Positions 51,886 through 60,300 are shown, numbered from the stretch's first letter. The stretch: DNA of 64,000 nucleotides from an uncultured Prevotella sp. (GCA_946998205.1 CAMPYJ010000001.1:62001-126000); one strand, 5' to 3'. Notes: generated from the sequence alone by a model not told the origin. Numbers and translations: made by a program.

Positions 51886-51956
51886 GGTACCTTGGCCGAT
51901 CGGTTAGGTAACGGTCTGCAAAACCGTGTAGGGCAGTTCGACTCTGCCAGGTACCT
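51886..51956 (+). tRNA. tRNA-Cys (GCA)
   Basis: A 71-nt cloverleaf. Acceptor arms GGTACCT / AGGTACC, anticodon stem ACGGT / ACCGT with loop CTGCAAA (anticodon GCA at 51918-51920), and T arm with GTTCGACTC. The 3' CCA is not encoded. It stands alone, with its own promoter and terminator. Confidence 0.97.
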
Positions 51957-51964
51957 CACAAATC

Positions 51965-52009
51965 AAAGAATCACAATCTTTTCAACGATGAACAAGATTG
52001 TGATTCTTT
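51965..52009 (+). terminator. terminator after tRNA-Cys
   Basis: Perfect 16-bp stem AAAGAATCACAATCTT / AAGATTGTGATTCTTT with a 13-nt loop; the symmetrical ends could serve both strands. Confidence 0.7.
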
Positions 52010-52058
52010 CGTTTATGCCCATAGATGCACACAACATTCAGTGTGCAAATGGCTCACC

Positions 52059-53093
52059 TCAAGACTTCGGCAGGGACAGGACGATGGTTTTAAACCAATC
52101 TTTCATCACCCCACCCGCCTGGTTCTGCGAGTCAGACACCAAGACCAACACCCGAGAGCCGTCGGACAGTTTGGGGCCAAGGCACATACCCTCGAAGTTG
52201 GCTATATCATGATGAAACAAAGAAAGATGGGTGGTCCATTTCGTCACCAACCGTTTTTTCAAGTAAGGCATTGCCGCATTCAGAGAATCTGCCCCATCGA
52301 CTGGAACGCCTTTTTGAGGGTGTACCAAAAACAATTTGTTGTTGACAAAGGCACCCAGTTTAGAAGGTGGCGTATAAAATTCGCGTTCCAAGACCAATAC
52401 ACTGCCGTCATCGAGTGCCGTGACCTCCGGTACTCCCATGCCATAGAGATAAGCCTTCCTGTTTGCTTCAGGTGCGTCCATCAGATAGGCATACTGATGT
52501 AAAGGCCGAAAATCGGCGCTGAACGATTGCAAGCGCAACCTGTTACGAACCCCATTTGTCGCTGTGGCCTGTTCGCCATCGCCCAGAAGCGTGCCTTCGT
52601 TACACGTCCAAAACGTCTGGGTGAGTTCGTTAAAGCTCAACGACTCCAACCCATAATTGCCCCTATCCCGCTGATAGACAGCTGGGACGTACAGTCTCCG
52701 GCTCATGAGATGCCCATCCATCGCATATTCTTTGATGGTGTTGTCGGCCTCACGGGTGACATACAGAGTTTTAGATGACGGCACATAAGTGACGGCCTCC
52801 ATGTCCCCGTTTTTGTCCGTGTCGCCCCTGAAGCCAAGATTCTCCACATGCAGAACGTCACCGGTGACAGGGTCGAGAGCTATTTTGAAAAGGAAGAAAC
52901 CATCCTGCGGCGACTTGTCACTAACCACCGCATACACACTGTCACCGATATAGGTGATGCCACTGTAATTCCCCGCCGGTATATCCTTCGGGAAACTACG
53001 TTGCTCGTTCACTCGCACTACCGTCAGCGAGTCTTGAGACTTTACCGAACATACAGCCAACAAGAAGGCTGCCATTAAATAAATCTTTCTCAT
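52059..53093 (-). CDS. secreted esterase-like phytase-family protein
   Basis: A 344-residue protein with signal peptide MRKIYLMAAFLLAVCSVKSQ. It reads like a beta-propeller: PAGNYSGITYIGDSVYAVVSDKS, GDMEAVTYVPSSKTLYVTREAD, YGLESLSFNELTQTFWTCNEG and VPEVTALDDGSVLVLEREF. This fits the esterase-like activity of phytase family, whose enzymes or binding proteins act in the periplasm or outside. The substrate is unknown. The promoter region is duplicated (53114-53240). The start has one clear ATG. Confidence 0.8.
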   Translation of the reverse strand: MRKIYLMAAFLLAVCSVKSQDSLTVVRVNEQRSFPKDIPAGNYSGITYIGDSVYAVVSDKSPQDGFFLFKIALDPVTGDVLHVENLGFRGDTDKNGDMEAVTYVPSSKTLYVTREADNTIKEYAMDGHLMSRRLYVPAVYQRDRGNYGLESLSFNELTQTFWTCNEGTLLGDGEQATATNGVRNRLRLQSFSADFRPLHQYAYLMDAPEANRKAYLYGMGVPEVTALDDGSVLVLEREFYTPPSKLGAFVNNKLFLVHPQKGVPVDGADSLNAAMPYLKKRLVTKWTTHLSLFHHDIANFEGMCLGPKLSDGSRVLVLVSDSQNQAGGVMKDWFKTIVLSLPKS

Positions 53094-53113
53094 CTTTTAA
53101 GAATAGGACGTAG

Positions 53114-53240
53114 GCAGAGCCAGAGGCAAACTTGTTTACCGTGATAAGGCACAGCCCATCATCAGCAAAGATGGTGCAAGCCGAAGCCAAAGGAAAACTT
53201 GTTTACTATGGTAAGGCACAGCCCATCATCTGCAAAGGTA
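53114..53240. repeat. tandem duplication containing the promoter of the phytase-like gene
   Basis: Unit 1 (53114-53173) and unit 2 (53176-53240) share AACTTGTTTAC, TAAGGCACAGCCCATCATC and GCAAAG. Each contains a minus-strand -7 candidate: unit 2 has TACCTTTG (53233-53240), a full match; unit 1 has CATCTTTG (53166-53173), with TA changed to CA. Confidence 0.7.
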
Positions 53241-53329
53241 ATATATTCCCAACAACAAACTTCTGCTTTTCTGCACAGATTCACAAAACTTTTGAATATT
53301 CTGAATATACCAATACCACATGATGCACA

Positions 53330-54343
53330 CTAATTCATAGTCTGTTGTCTACCTCTTCGAACAACAGACCTGAGCGTGAAATAGAGTTCTTCTTGGATTC
53401 TGAACATCCGCCATGAAAAGCGTAGCGGCATATACCCGAATTTATATTTTAACCTTTTATATAACCTGTGCACCTCGATACCACTCCATATCCGATGAAG
53501 TTCACGCATGCCCATCACAGACTCCTCGGCAGAAAGCCGTTTTCTGTAAGAATAATGAAAATAATATAAATCTATCAATACCAGCCAGCGCACATTTTCA
53601 TAAGTTGTTAACACATCATCGCTTACGTTAAGTTGTATCAACTGCTTCTTCATACTTTCGTTGGCACGAAGATAATCAAACCTGCTTCCACCAATAACAT
53701 GTGTTACAGAGTGGGGATTGTAGTGGTAGTAGTACTCTCCATGACAACAACTCACTTGCTTAGAAAACAAATAATGCAGTCGTGTACTGTTATCATCACT
53801 GTAGGTCTTACACGTGTCATCGTACGGGAATTGTTTGAAAAGAGCGGTTTTCGCAGCATAAACACCGTGAATTTTCCACGTCAAGCTGTCTTTGAACGCC
53901 TCGTATCCAGACCTTTCGTCAAAAAAATCCATGTCATATTCCTGTGCGGTTGAATTGTCACCTCCAAGGGTGAGGAGCTTGAAAAGCACGCAGTCTACTT
54001 GTGGGTGTTTTTCAAAAACCTGCAAAGCCTCTTCCAAAGCATCGGGCGCAAACGTATCATCGCAATCTAAAAACGTGGTGTAATGGGCGTTGATAAATTT
54101 AATTCCTTCGTTGCGGGCATGTGCTGCTCCATAGTTTTGACTTAAATGAAGAACCTCAATTCGCCGGTCAGCAGCAGCATACAATTGTAATATTTTCCAA
54201 GAATTGTCCGTAGAGCCGTCGTCTATACAAATCACTTGAATGTCTTTGAGGGTTTGTCGCAGCAACGAATCCAAGCATCTTTTCAGATACTCGCTGCCAT
54301 TATAAACCGCCACCAATATCGCAAATGATGCTATTTTTTCCAT
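53330..54343 (-). CDS. family 2 glycosyltransferase
   Basis: A 337-residue GT-A transferase beginning MEKIASFAILVAVYNGSEYL, with VICIDDGSTDNSW and the DxD motif in FLDCDDTFAPDAL. It probably adds a sugar to an extracellular polysaccharide or O-antigen, given its partner. The start at 54343 overlaps the last 13 bases of the flippase gene; upstream in-frame codons are out-of-frame reading of that gene. Both genes should be in one operon. Confidence 0.88.
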   Translation of the reverse strand: MEKIASFAILVAVYNGSEYLKRCLDSLLRQTLKDIQVICIDDGSTDNSWKILQLYAAADRRIEVLHLSQNYGAAHARNEGIKFINAHYTTFLDCDDTFAPDALEEALQVFEKHPQVDCVLFKLLTLGGDNSTAQEYDMDFFDERSGYEAFKDSLTWKIHGVYAAKTALFKQFPYDDTCKTYSDDNSTRLHYLFSKQVSCCHGEYYYHYNPHSVTHVIGGSRFDYLRANESMKKQLIQLNVSDDVLTTYENVRWLVLIDLYYFHYSYRKRLSAEESVMGMRELHRIWSGIEVHRLYKRLKYKFGYMPLRFSWRMFRIQEELYFTLRSVVRRGRQQTMN

Positions 54344-55815
54344 ACTCGTAATTTCAAACGTGTCCACAAATCGGTCTTTTTTCTCAATATGCGCAACGAC
54401 ACCCACAGACTCAACAGGACGACCGCCACGCCCCCACCCCAATACAACCAGCCATGGGTTGACAACACCAAGGCGTAAGTCAACAAGCCCAGCATGAGTT
54501 GGATGCCTAAATATCGCCACACCGAATTGGACATATTATATTGATAGGTGGTGTGCATAAAATAAAATAGCATAAAAAAATCCAATGCAGCTACCAAGGT
54601 GACAGCCATTCCAGCACCTAATAACTCATAATAGTGGAATCCTGCGATAACAGCAAGCACCAACACGACATCGTAGATAGCCTCTACGAGAAGGTACAGC
54701 CTCGAATTGCCTTTTGCCAACGGAATGTAAGCAATGGGTAGTTTGACAGCTCGCCAATACATCGCCAGCACCAAGGTCTGCACCATGGCCTGAAGCGACA
54801 CGAACTCTTTACTATACAGCAGCGGCAACAACACCGGAACACCTACCATGAACATCACCAACATAGGCGAAATGAGCAACAACGACACTTCTATCTGACT
54901 GTTGACCGTTTCGTTCAACAGCGCGCCTGTGTGCTTGATGGACGACAAGCGTGGAAAGAAATCGGTTTCCATGGCAGAAAACACCAAACCCGCATACGTC
55001 ATCGTCATCATATAAGCGGCATTAAACAAGCCAACGGTCTCTACCGATCCCAACACGTTAAGGTAGCGGCGTATCAGGAAATCGGCACCGCTTCCCAAAA
55101 TACCTGCCAGCACAAAAGCCACTCCAATCTTGAGCATAGGACTCCCCTGCAACAATAAAGTTTTGCTCCAGTTAAAACGTATAGTGTATTGTCTATGAGA
55201 GTAATAAATGGTGAGCAGCATTTGTGTCAAGGCGACAATGATGAGTGAAGGAACAATAGCAGCCTTACGCCAGATGTAGAACAAAGGAATGGAGGTAATC
55301 AATGCGCCTACCATGTTGAGAAAAGAGATTTTCGCCAACGACTTGAGTTGTCGTAAGGCTTTCAAAATGGCCAACTCTCCTCCCGTCACCGCCATTAGGA
55401 ATACCACTACCGACAGCAAAACGAAATGCAAAGAGTGGTCGCCCCAGCCAAAGACCCACCGACTGAGCATGGGACTTATCATCATGCACACAGCCATACC
55501 CAACAATGCCGTCAACACGCTCCACAGACGCACACAGTCAATACAACGTCTCATGTAGGCCTCGTCGTGCTGTTCGAAAACAGCAGACAGTTCCCTGACG
55601 GCACTCATGCTTAATCCAAAATTAGTGGAGTCGCTAACCAGTTTGGTTGTGGAATTGAAGAGCGACATCAGCCCCATGCCCTCGGCACCGAGAAGAAGAG
55701 CCACCAACTTATTGCGAACAATGCCTACCAAGATGCCAAGCCCTTGCACACCGCCAAAAAGACCAGTGTATTTTAAGATATGGGTATAGGTTTTATTGCG
55801 ATTCTCGTTTGTCAT
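54331..55815 (-). CDS. Wzx-like O-antigen/oligosaccharide flippase
   Basis: A 494-residue membrane protein with about 12-14 helices of the MATE/MOP fold. The N-terminal GLFGGVQGLGILVGIVRNKLVALLLG and NSTTKLVSDSTNFGLSMSAV are typical of polysaccharide flippases. It moves lipid-linked sugar units across the inner membrane. Together with the downstream glycosyltransferase it forms a two-gene surface-glycan unit; no polymerase or other pathway genes are nearby. MITE copy 9 lies 104 bp upstream. Confidence 0.88.
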   Translation of the reverse strand: MTNENRNKTYTHILKYTGLFGGVQGLGILVGIVRNKLVALLLGAEGMGLMSLFNSTTKLVSDSTNFGLSMSAVRELSAVFEQHDEAYMRRCIDCVRLWSVLTALLGMAVCMMISPMLSRWVFGWGDHSLHFVLLSVVVFLMAVTGGELAILKALRQLKSLAKISFLNMVGALITSIPLFYIWRKAAIVPSLIIVALTQMLLTIYYSHRQYTIRFNWSKTLLLQGSPMLKIGVAFVLAGILGSGADFLIRRYLNVLGSVETVGLFNAAYMMTMTYAGLVFSAMETDFFPRLSSIKHTGALLNETVNSQIEVSLLLISPMLVMFMVGVPVLLPLLYSKEFVSLQAMVQTLVLAMYWRAVKLPIAYIPLAKGNSRLYLLVEAIYDVVLVLAVIAGFHYYELLGAGMAVTLVAALDFFMLFYFMHTTYQYNMSNSVWRYLGIQLMLGLLTYALVLSTHGWLYWGGGVAVVLLSLWVSLRILRKKTDLWTRLKLRVWKK

Positions 55816-55918
55816 CTTGGTATAAACGAATAAAAGTAAATTTTATTACGTTTTTAGCGTAAAACCCCACGGTGACGCAAAACGTAAGTTCAATTAAACT
55901 TACGCTGGCTGAGATTGC

Positions 55919-56110
55919 AGGCGACTCTATAAATTACCACCGTAAACTTTTTTATGTCAGTCGTTTTTACGTTTTGTCATCTCGTGGACTCTTTTGCGTT
56001 CATTTTTTTTGTTCGGTCAGTCGTATAGCTCGCTATACTCCTTCACCCACTAACAAATTGACCTCAAAAATGATCTCGCAATCTGTCAAAGCCGATTTAT
56101 AGAAACACCC
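55919..56110 (-). mobile_element. MITE-like element, copy 9 (short, decayed)
   Basis: About 192 bp with damaged ends (GGCGACTCTATAAATTACC; GAAACACCC) and a recognisable hairpin. No target duplication is visible. Confidence 0.7.
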
Positions 56111-56239
56111 TTAAACTGAAGTTGCCTCATATCATCAAGAGGAGTTTGATGAAGAAGCAACCCTCACGAAAGCGAGAGCGGGTCCCAAGGAAGAATTTGA
56201 TTTGCTCGCACCAACCATGCCAAGACGTGCCTGTAAAGA

Positions 56240-56441
56240 CATGGTTTGTGCGCGTTTTCAATTGCATAGACTTTGAACGTCAAAGGCGTGTGAATTGAAC
56301 GCCAATGCCAATGACTTTGGAAACCAATGTCATTGGCATTGGCTCGCAAGGTGGATGCGCCCGCTCGCCTGCCGAGCGGTTTGCTCAAACTATGTGTCAG
56401 CAAACATGGCAAGATGTCGCACACCTGAAAAAACGGATAGA
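56240..56441. repeat. second intergenic repeat family, copy B
   Basis: Aligns over about 200 bp with 35662-35852. It contains perfect 14-bp arms CCAATGCCAATGAC / GTCATTGGCATTGG. Other shared blocks: TTTTCAATTGCAT, GTGTGAATTG, GGATGCGC, CTCAAACTATGTGTCAGCAA, GGCAAGATG. It lies in the noncoding space before rpsP. The remaining 56442-56619 shows no gene. Confidence 0.65.
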
Positions 56442-56619
56442 TAAAATGTCGTGACACATCTTTGATTTCCTGAAAGTACCGGCGGTTCCTCCTGGCAGTG
56501 ACGCGAGCTGACGGGGCCTGCCGCTGAAAAGGCACCTCCCCGGGCGGTTGTTTTGTTAATATAGCTTAACAAGATGTCATTCTAAGAGATGATGTTGAGA
56601 CCGATTGACTTTTTTATCG

Positions 56620-56627
56620 TAATTTTG
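56620..56627 (+). promoter_or_regulatory. -7 box of rpsP
   Basis: TAATTTTG, a consensus match, 57 bp before the rpsP start. Confidence 0.6.
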
Positions 56628-56683
56628 CACACGCTGTCACGAGTTGACGGCATTAATTCAAACCTAAAAATAATAAGACAAAA

Positions 56684-57223
56684 ATGGCAACAAAGATTAG
56701 ATTGCAGCGCGGCGGACGCAAAGGCTATGCTTTCTACAGCATCGTAATCGCTGACGCAAGAGCACCACGAGATGGTAGATTTATTGAAAAGATTGGAACG
56801 TATAACCCCAATACGAATCCAGCAGCTGTAGATTTGAATTTCGACAGAGCTCTTTACTGGCTCGAGGTTGGCGCACAACCCACAGACACAGCCCGTAACA
56901 TTCTCAAGCGCGAGGGCGTTTACCTCATGAAACACCTGCGCGGCGGAGTAAAGAAGGGCGCATTTGACGAAGCAGCCATGCAAACCAAATTCGATGCTTG
57001 GAAACAAGATAAGGTAAAGGGATTGCAGGCATGCGCTGAGAACGAAGCTAAAGCAAAGAAAGACGCTCAGGTAAAAGTACTTGAGGAAGAAAAGAAAATC
57101 AATGCGGAAATTGCAAAGAAAGTGGCAGAAAAGAAAGCTGCTGCCGCCAAGGCCGCTGAAGTAGCAGCTAATGCTGAAAACGCAGAAGCCGCCTCCGCAG
57201 AAGAAGCTCCCGCGGAAGCTTAA
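56684..57223 (+). CDS. rpsP: 30S ribosomal protein S16 with long C-terminal tail
   Basis: A 179-residue protein; the first 80 residues are the S16 fold (MATKIRLQRGGRKGYAFY, GRFIEKIGTYNPNT, ALYWLEVGAQPTDTARNIL). The rest is a Lys/Glu/Ala-rich helical tail of about 95 residues, roughly doubling the E. coli length; long tails are usual in Bacteroidetes as far as I recall. It has its own -7 box. The TAA stop codon lies inside the 4-bp target duplication of MITE copy 10, whose first base follows it directly, so the mRNA must carry the element before the terminator at 57453. Confidence 0.95.
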   Translation: MATKIRLQRGGRKGYAFYSIVIADARAPRDGRFIEKIGTYNPNTNPAAVDLNFDRALYWLEVGAQPTDTARNILKREGVYLMKHLRGGVKKGAFDEAAMQTKFDAWKQDKVKGLQACAENEAKAKKDAQVKVLEEEKKINAEIAKKVAEKKAAAAKAAEVAANAENAEAASAEEAPAEA

Positions 57224-57422
57224 GGGTGATTCTATAAATTAGCTTTGACAGGTTGTGAGACTATTTTCTGAGGTCAATTCGTTTGTGTGTGTGAAGGAGT
57301 ATAGAGAGCTGTACGACTAAACGAACAAGCAAATTGAACCAAAAAAAAGAGTCCACAAGATGACAAAACGTAAAAAAAAACTGACCCCAAAAACTTTACA
57401 GGGGTAATTTACAGAACCGCAC
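57224..57422 (+). mobile_element. MITE-like element, copy 10 (short form, at rpsP stop)
   Basis: 199 bp with ends GGGTGATTCTATAAATTAGC and CAGAACCGCAC, flanked by TTAA on both sides (57220-57223, 57423-57426). The left TTAA contains the rpsP stop. The hairpin is present but with some arm changes (GTATAG to GTATAGAGAGCTGTAC centre). Confidence 0.8.
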
Positions 57423-57452
57423 TTAATATAAGCTTCTTAAAAAGGAATATTG

Positions 57453-57495
57453 AAAAAGGTCAACATGTATCATTACATGTTGACCTTTTTTTCTG
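57453..57495 (+). terminator. terminator of rpsP, displaced by MITE copy 10
   Basis: Perfect 17-bp stem AAAAAGGTCAACATGTA / TACATGTTGACCTTTTT (57453-57469, 57474-57490), loop TCAT, then T. It is now 230 bp after the stop codon because of the insertion. Confidence 0.9.
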
Positions 57496-57536
57496 ATAAT
57501 AAGCATAAAGGTATACAACCACTTCATTAAGATATA

Positions 57537-57730
57537 GGGTGGTTCTATCAATTAGCTTTGACAGATTGTGAGACTATTTTTTGAGGTCAATTTGTTTGTG
57601 AGTGAAGGAGTATAGCGAGCTATACGACTGAACGAACAAGCAAATTGAACTAAAAAGAGGCCACAACATGACAAAACGTAAAAACACTGACATCATAAAA
57701 ACATTACGGTGGTAATTTATAGAACCGCCC
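57537..57730 (+). mobile_element. MITE-like element, copy 11 (short form)
   Basis: A 194-bp copy with good ends and hairpin, in the same orientation as copy 10 and 115 bp after it. A further right-end fragment (TATAGAACCGCCC) lies at 57809-57821. The flanks TATA and TTTA do not match. Confidence 0.82.
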
Positions 57731-58051
57731 TTTAAGAAGTTTCCACCTTATCTTTTGTCGCACTTGGAACTAAAAGTCATCTGTTGCCATCTATCGGTAT
57801 TTGATTATTATAGAACCGCCCATAAATCAAAAGCATACCTACATGTATGTATGAGAAACGGCATGAAGGAACATATTGATAATTTATTATTTACCACATC
57901 ATTAGGAAGACAAACAACAGCACATGAGGTTCGCAGCATCGATACAAATCAAATTATAGCGACCGACTGATTTGTAAAAATTTCATGATATTTGGGTATT
58001 TTGCGTATAAGAAAACTTTCCATACTTTTGCATCGGATACAGAAAGTTATC

Positions 58052-58612
58052 CTTCGTTCTTTGAATGGTGATAAGATACAATATCGTTACAATGCCGATA
58101 ACGGTAAGGTTTACGGTGTGAATATTGAAGGTAAACTGGCTTTTGGACAGTTGGCTCAGCTACAAGCCGGCTTTACCGCACAGAAGAGTTTGTATAATGA
58201 AGACATCGAAGTGTTCTCAAGTGAGGATGGTAAAACGGTTATCAAGGACAATCGTATGCTGCGCACACCTGACACCTATGGCTATTTTATCGGTACCGTA
58301 ACTCCTGTTCGGCACTTTAACGTTTCTCTATCTGGCAATTATACCGGTTCATTGTTAGCTCCACACCTGCAGGGTTCTGGCGCTAAGAATCCAAGCATCG
58401 TAAAAACCCCTTCGTTCTTTACATTAAGCACAAAATTGGCTTATGACTTTGAGTTGAACGACCTTGTAAAGATAGAAGTAAATGGTGGTATACAAAATAT
58501 GACCAACGCTTACCAGAAAGACCTTGATACAGGTGCTTTACGCGACGCCGATTACATCTATGGTCCTAACATGCCACGCACCTTCTACATGGGAATAAAG
58601 ATTGCATATTAG
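58052..58612 (+). pseudogene. TonB-dependent receptor, C-terminal fragment
   Basis: The frame encodes about 186 residues of beta-barrel end: QYRYNADNGKVYGVNIEG, RHFNVSLSGNYTGSLLAP, KTPSFFTLSTKLAYDFEL, GGIQNMTNAYQKDLDTG, ending PRTFYMGIKIAY with a C-terminal aromatic as in outer membrane proteins. The plug and most of the barrel (typically 500 or more residues) are missing. An upstream extension of the frame (from about 57992) is not receptor-like. It is a 5'-truncated relic beside several MITE-like elements; the rest may have been removed by recombination. Confidence 0.75.
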
Positions 58613-58712
58613 AAGGATGGTCGACAAGGGGTTAGTTTAGAAGTTGACAACGATTTTAGTTGACAAGTTGACAAGGAATTAGCTGACAAACAAACTGATT
58701 ATTAATAATTTG

Positions 58713-58750
58713 ACAGACTTGGTGAAATATTTTCATCAAGTCTGTTTTTT
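58713..58750 (+). terminator. terminator after the receptor fragment
   Basis: 15-bp stem ACAGACTTGGTGAAA / TTTCATCAAGTCTGT with one wobble, followed by TTTTT. Just before it, AGTTGACAA-like words occur four times (58639-58692). Confidence 0.8.
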
Positions 58751-58835
58751 GTAGGAACGCATGATTCTTGGTTTCGTAAAAAACCTCCAAAAAGGGGCTG
58801 TAGTACTTGCATCCTTAGGCATATAGCCCTATCGT

Positions 58836-58888
58836 GACGTAAGACTGACATAAAAAAAACTTTACGGTGGTAATTTATAGAACCGTCC
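58836..58888 (+). mobile_element. MITE-like element, right-end fragment
   Basis: 53 bp matching the B end (ACTTTACGGTGG, TAATTTATAGAACCGTCC); the hairpin and other end are missing. Confidence 0.7.
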
Positions 58889-58965
58889 TTTACGTTTCAT
58901 CTTGACAACGTGACGTTCTCTTTCGTTTTTTATCACAACCGGCCATTGTTTCGGGATTTTTTTCC

Positions 58966-58973
58966 TAACTTTG
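58966..58973 (+). promoter_or_regulatory. -7 box of galE
   Basis: TAACTTTG, 43 bp before the galE start. A TTG at 58946-58948 is 17 bp upstream, a little closer than usual. Confidence 0.65.
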
Positions 58974-59015
58974 CATGAAACAAATTTATTAACCACTCAA
59001 AATATAACAGTAGAG

Positions 59016-60053
59016 ATGAAACAGACAATTCTTGTCACCGGCGGAACTGGATTTATCGGTTCGCACACGACGGTAGAACTACAACAGGCTGGCTACGACG
59101 TTGTTATCGTAGACAATCTTTCCAACTCAAAGATAGAAGTCCTTGACGGCATTGAACAAATCACGGGAACACGCCCCCGCTTTGAGAAGACAGACCTGTG
59201 CGACGCGAAAGAGACGGAAGCTGTTTTCAAGAAATACGGCAACATAGCCGGCATCATACACTTCGCAGCCTCCAAGGCCGTTGGTGAGAGTGTGGAGAAG
59301 CCCTTGATGTATTACAGAAACAACATCACCTCGTTAATCAACCTTCTGGAGCTGATGCCCAAATATCACGTCAAGGGAATCATCTTCTCGAGCAGTTGCA
59401 CCGTGTATGGTCAGCCCACCAAGGAGAACCTCCCCGTGACGGAGGAAGCTCCCATCCAAAAGGCATTGTCGCCATACGGCAACACCAAGCAAATTAACGA
59501 AGAAATCATACAAGACTACATTCACAGCGGAGCGGACGTCAAGAGCATCATCCTCAGATACTTCAACCCCATTGGCGCGCATCCATCCGCCCTAATCGGC
59601 GAGCTGCCCAACGGCGTGCCAAACAACTTGATTCCATATGTGACGCAGACGGCCATGGGCATTCGCAAGCAACTGACCATCTTCGGCAACGACTACGACA
59701 CGCCCGACGGAACGTGCATCCGCGACTATATATATGTAGTAGACTTGGCCAAGGCTCACGTCGCCGCCATGAGAAGGGTGTTGGAAGAAGACACCGACCG
59801 CATGGAAATATTCAACATCGGAACGGGAAAAGGCGAGTCTACGCTGGAAATCGTTGAGGGATTTGAGAGAGCGACGGGGGTAAAACTCAATTGGAAGTTC
59901 GGTCCGCGCCGCGAAGGTGACATTGAGAAAGTATGGGGCAACGTGGACAAAGCCAACCGCGTGCTGGGCTGGAAGGCAGACACGCCCATTGAAGACGTGC
60001 TGGCATCGGCCTGGAAATGGCAGAAGAAATTACGTGAAGACGGGGTGATGTAA
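59016..60053 (+). CDS. galE: UDP-glucose 4-epimerase
   Basis: A 345-residue NAD-dependent short-chain dehydrogenase-type enzyme that interconverts UDP-glucose and UDP-galactose. The NAD motif GGTGFIGSH lies at about residues 9-17. The catalytic Ser/Tyr/Lys occur as SSSCTVYG (about 124-131) and SPYGNTK (Tyr near 152, Lys near 156). DGTCIRDYIYVVDLAKAH is a GalE signature. The start at 59016 is chosen over an in-frame ATG at 58971 because the latter overlaps the -7 box. It completes the Leloir pathway with galK and galM although far from them, and also serves glycan synthesis. Confidence 0.96.
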   Translation: MKQTILVTGGTGFIGSHTTVELQQAGYDVVIVDNLSNSKIEVLDGIEQITGTRPRFEKTDLCDAKETEAVFKKYGNIAGIIHFAASKAVGESVEKPLMYYRNNITSLINLLELMPKYHVKGIIFSSSCTVYGQPTKENLPVTEEAPIQKALSPYGNTKQINEEIIQDYIHSGADVKSIILRYFNPIGAHPSALIGELPNGVPNNLIPYVTQTAMGIRKQLTIFGNDYDTPDGTCIRDYIYVVDLAKAHVAAMRRVLEEDTDRMEIFNIGTGKGESTLEIVEGFERATGVKLNWKFGPRREGDIEKVWGNVDKANRVLGWKADTPIEDVLASAWKWQKKLREDGVM

Positions 60054-60097
60054 ACCGCCGGAGAAGATACGGGCGACAACATCATCACCCACCCTAT

Positions 60098-60139
60098 CAG
60101 CCAGTTGACCCATGCGAGCGCAGGTCGGCTGGCTGTTTT
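60098..60139 (+). terminator. terminator of galE
   Basis: CAGCCAGTTGACC (60098-60110) pairs with GGTCGGCTGGCTG (60123-60135) with two wobbles, followed by TTTT. Confidence 0.75.
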
Positions 60140-60153
60140 CATGTTCGCCACCA

Positions 60154-60300
60154 TCAGAGGTACAAACCTTGTGCAGTGAAGAAACGCCCGGCCGCGATCT
60201 CGTCATGATTGTGGACCCACGAGTAGATGAGAACAGCCTGACAGACAATCCATCCGCGCTCCTCCCGGGAACAGGTCGGTGGCGGGATCTCACCCCTCAT
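60154..60300 (-). CDS. possible 48-aa ORF coupled to the permease
   Basis: The ATG at 60300 overlaps the permease stop (ATGA) and opens a 48-codon frame: MRGEIPPPTCSREERGWI, then VCQAVLIYSWVHNHDEIAAG, ending FFTAQGLYL. The 4-base overlap is typical of translational coupling. The protein resembles nothing I recognise and could be a chance frame in GC-rich sequence. It ends 14 bp beyond the galE terminator tail on the other strand. Confidence 0.3.
   Translation of the reverse strand: MRGEIPPPTCSREERGWIVCQAVLIYSWVHNHDEIAAGRFFTAQGLYL

Noticed and set aside
56164..56572. Minus-strand ORFs of 60-123 codons before rpsP
   Set aside because: They cover the second repeat family, whose inverted repeat explains the open frames.
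57755..57970. 71-codon ORF
   Set aside because: It runs across an element fragment (TATAGAACCGCCC), so the N-terminal half is repeat-derived; the rest has no recognisable features.
58639..58692. AGTTGACAA repeats as an iteron origin
   Set aside because: Four imperfect, short words without a nearby replication gene; more likely chance or slippage.
60054..60296. Cobalamin riboswitch near the FecCD permease
   Set aside because: The sequence is downstream of the permease, and no B12-box or matching core was visible.
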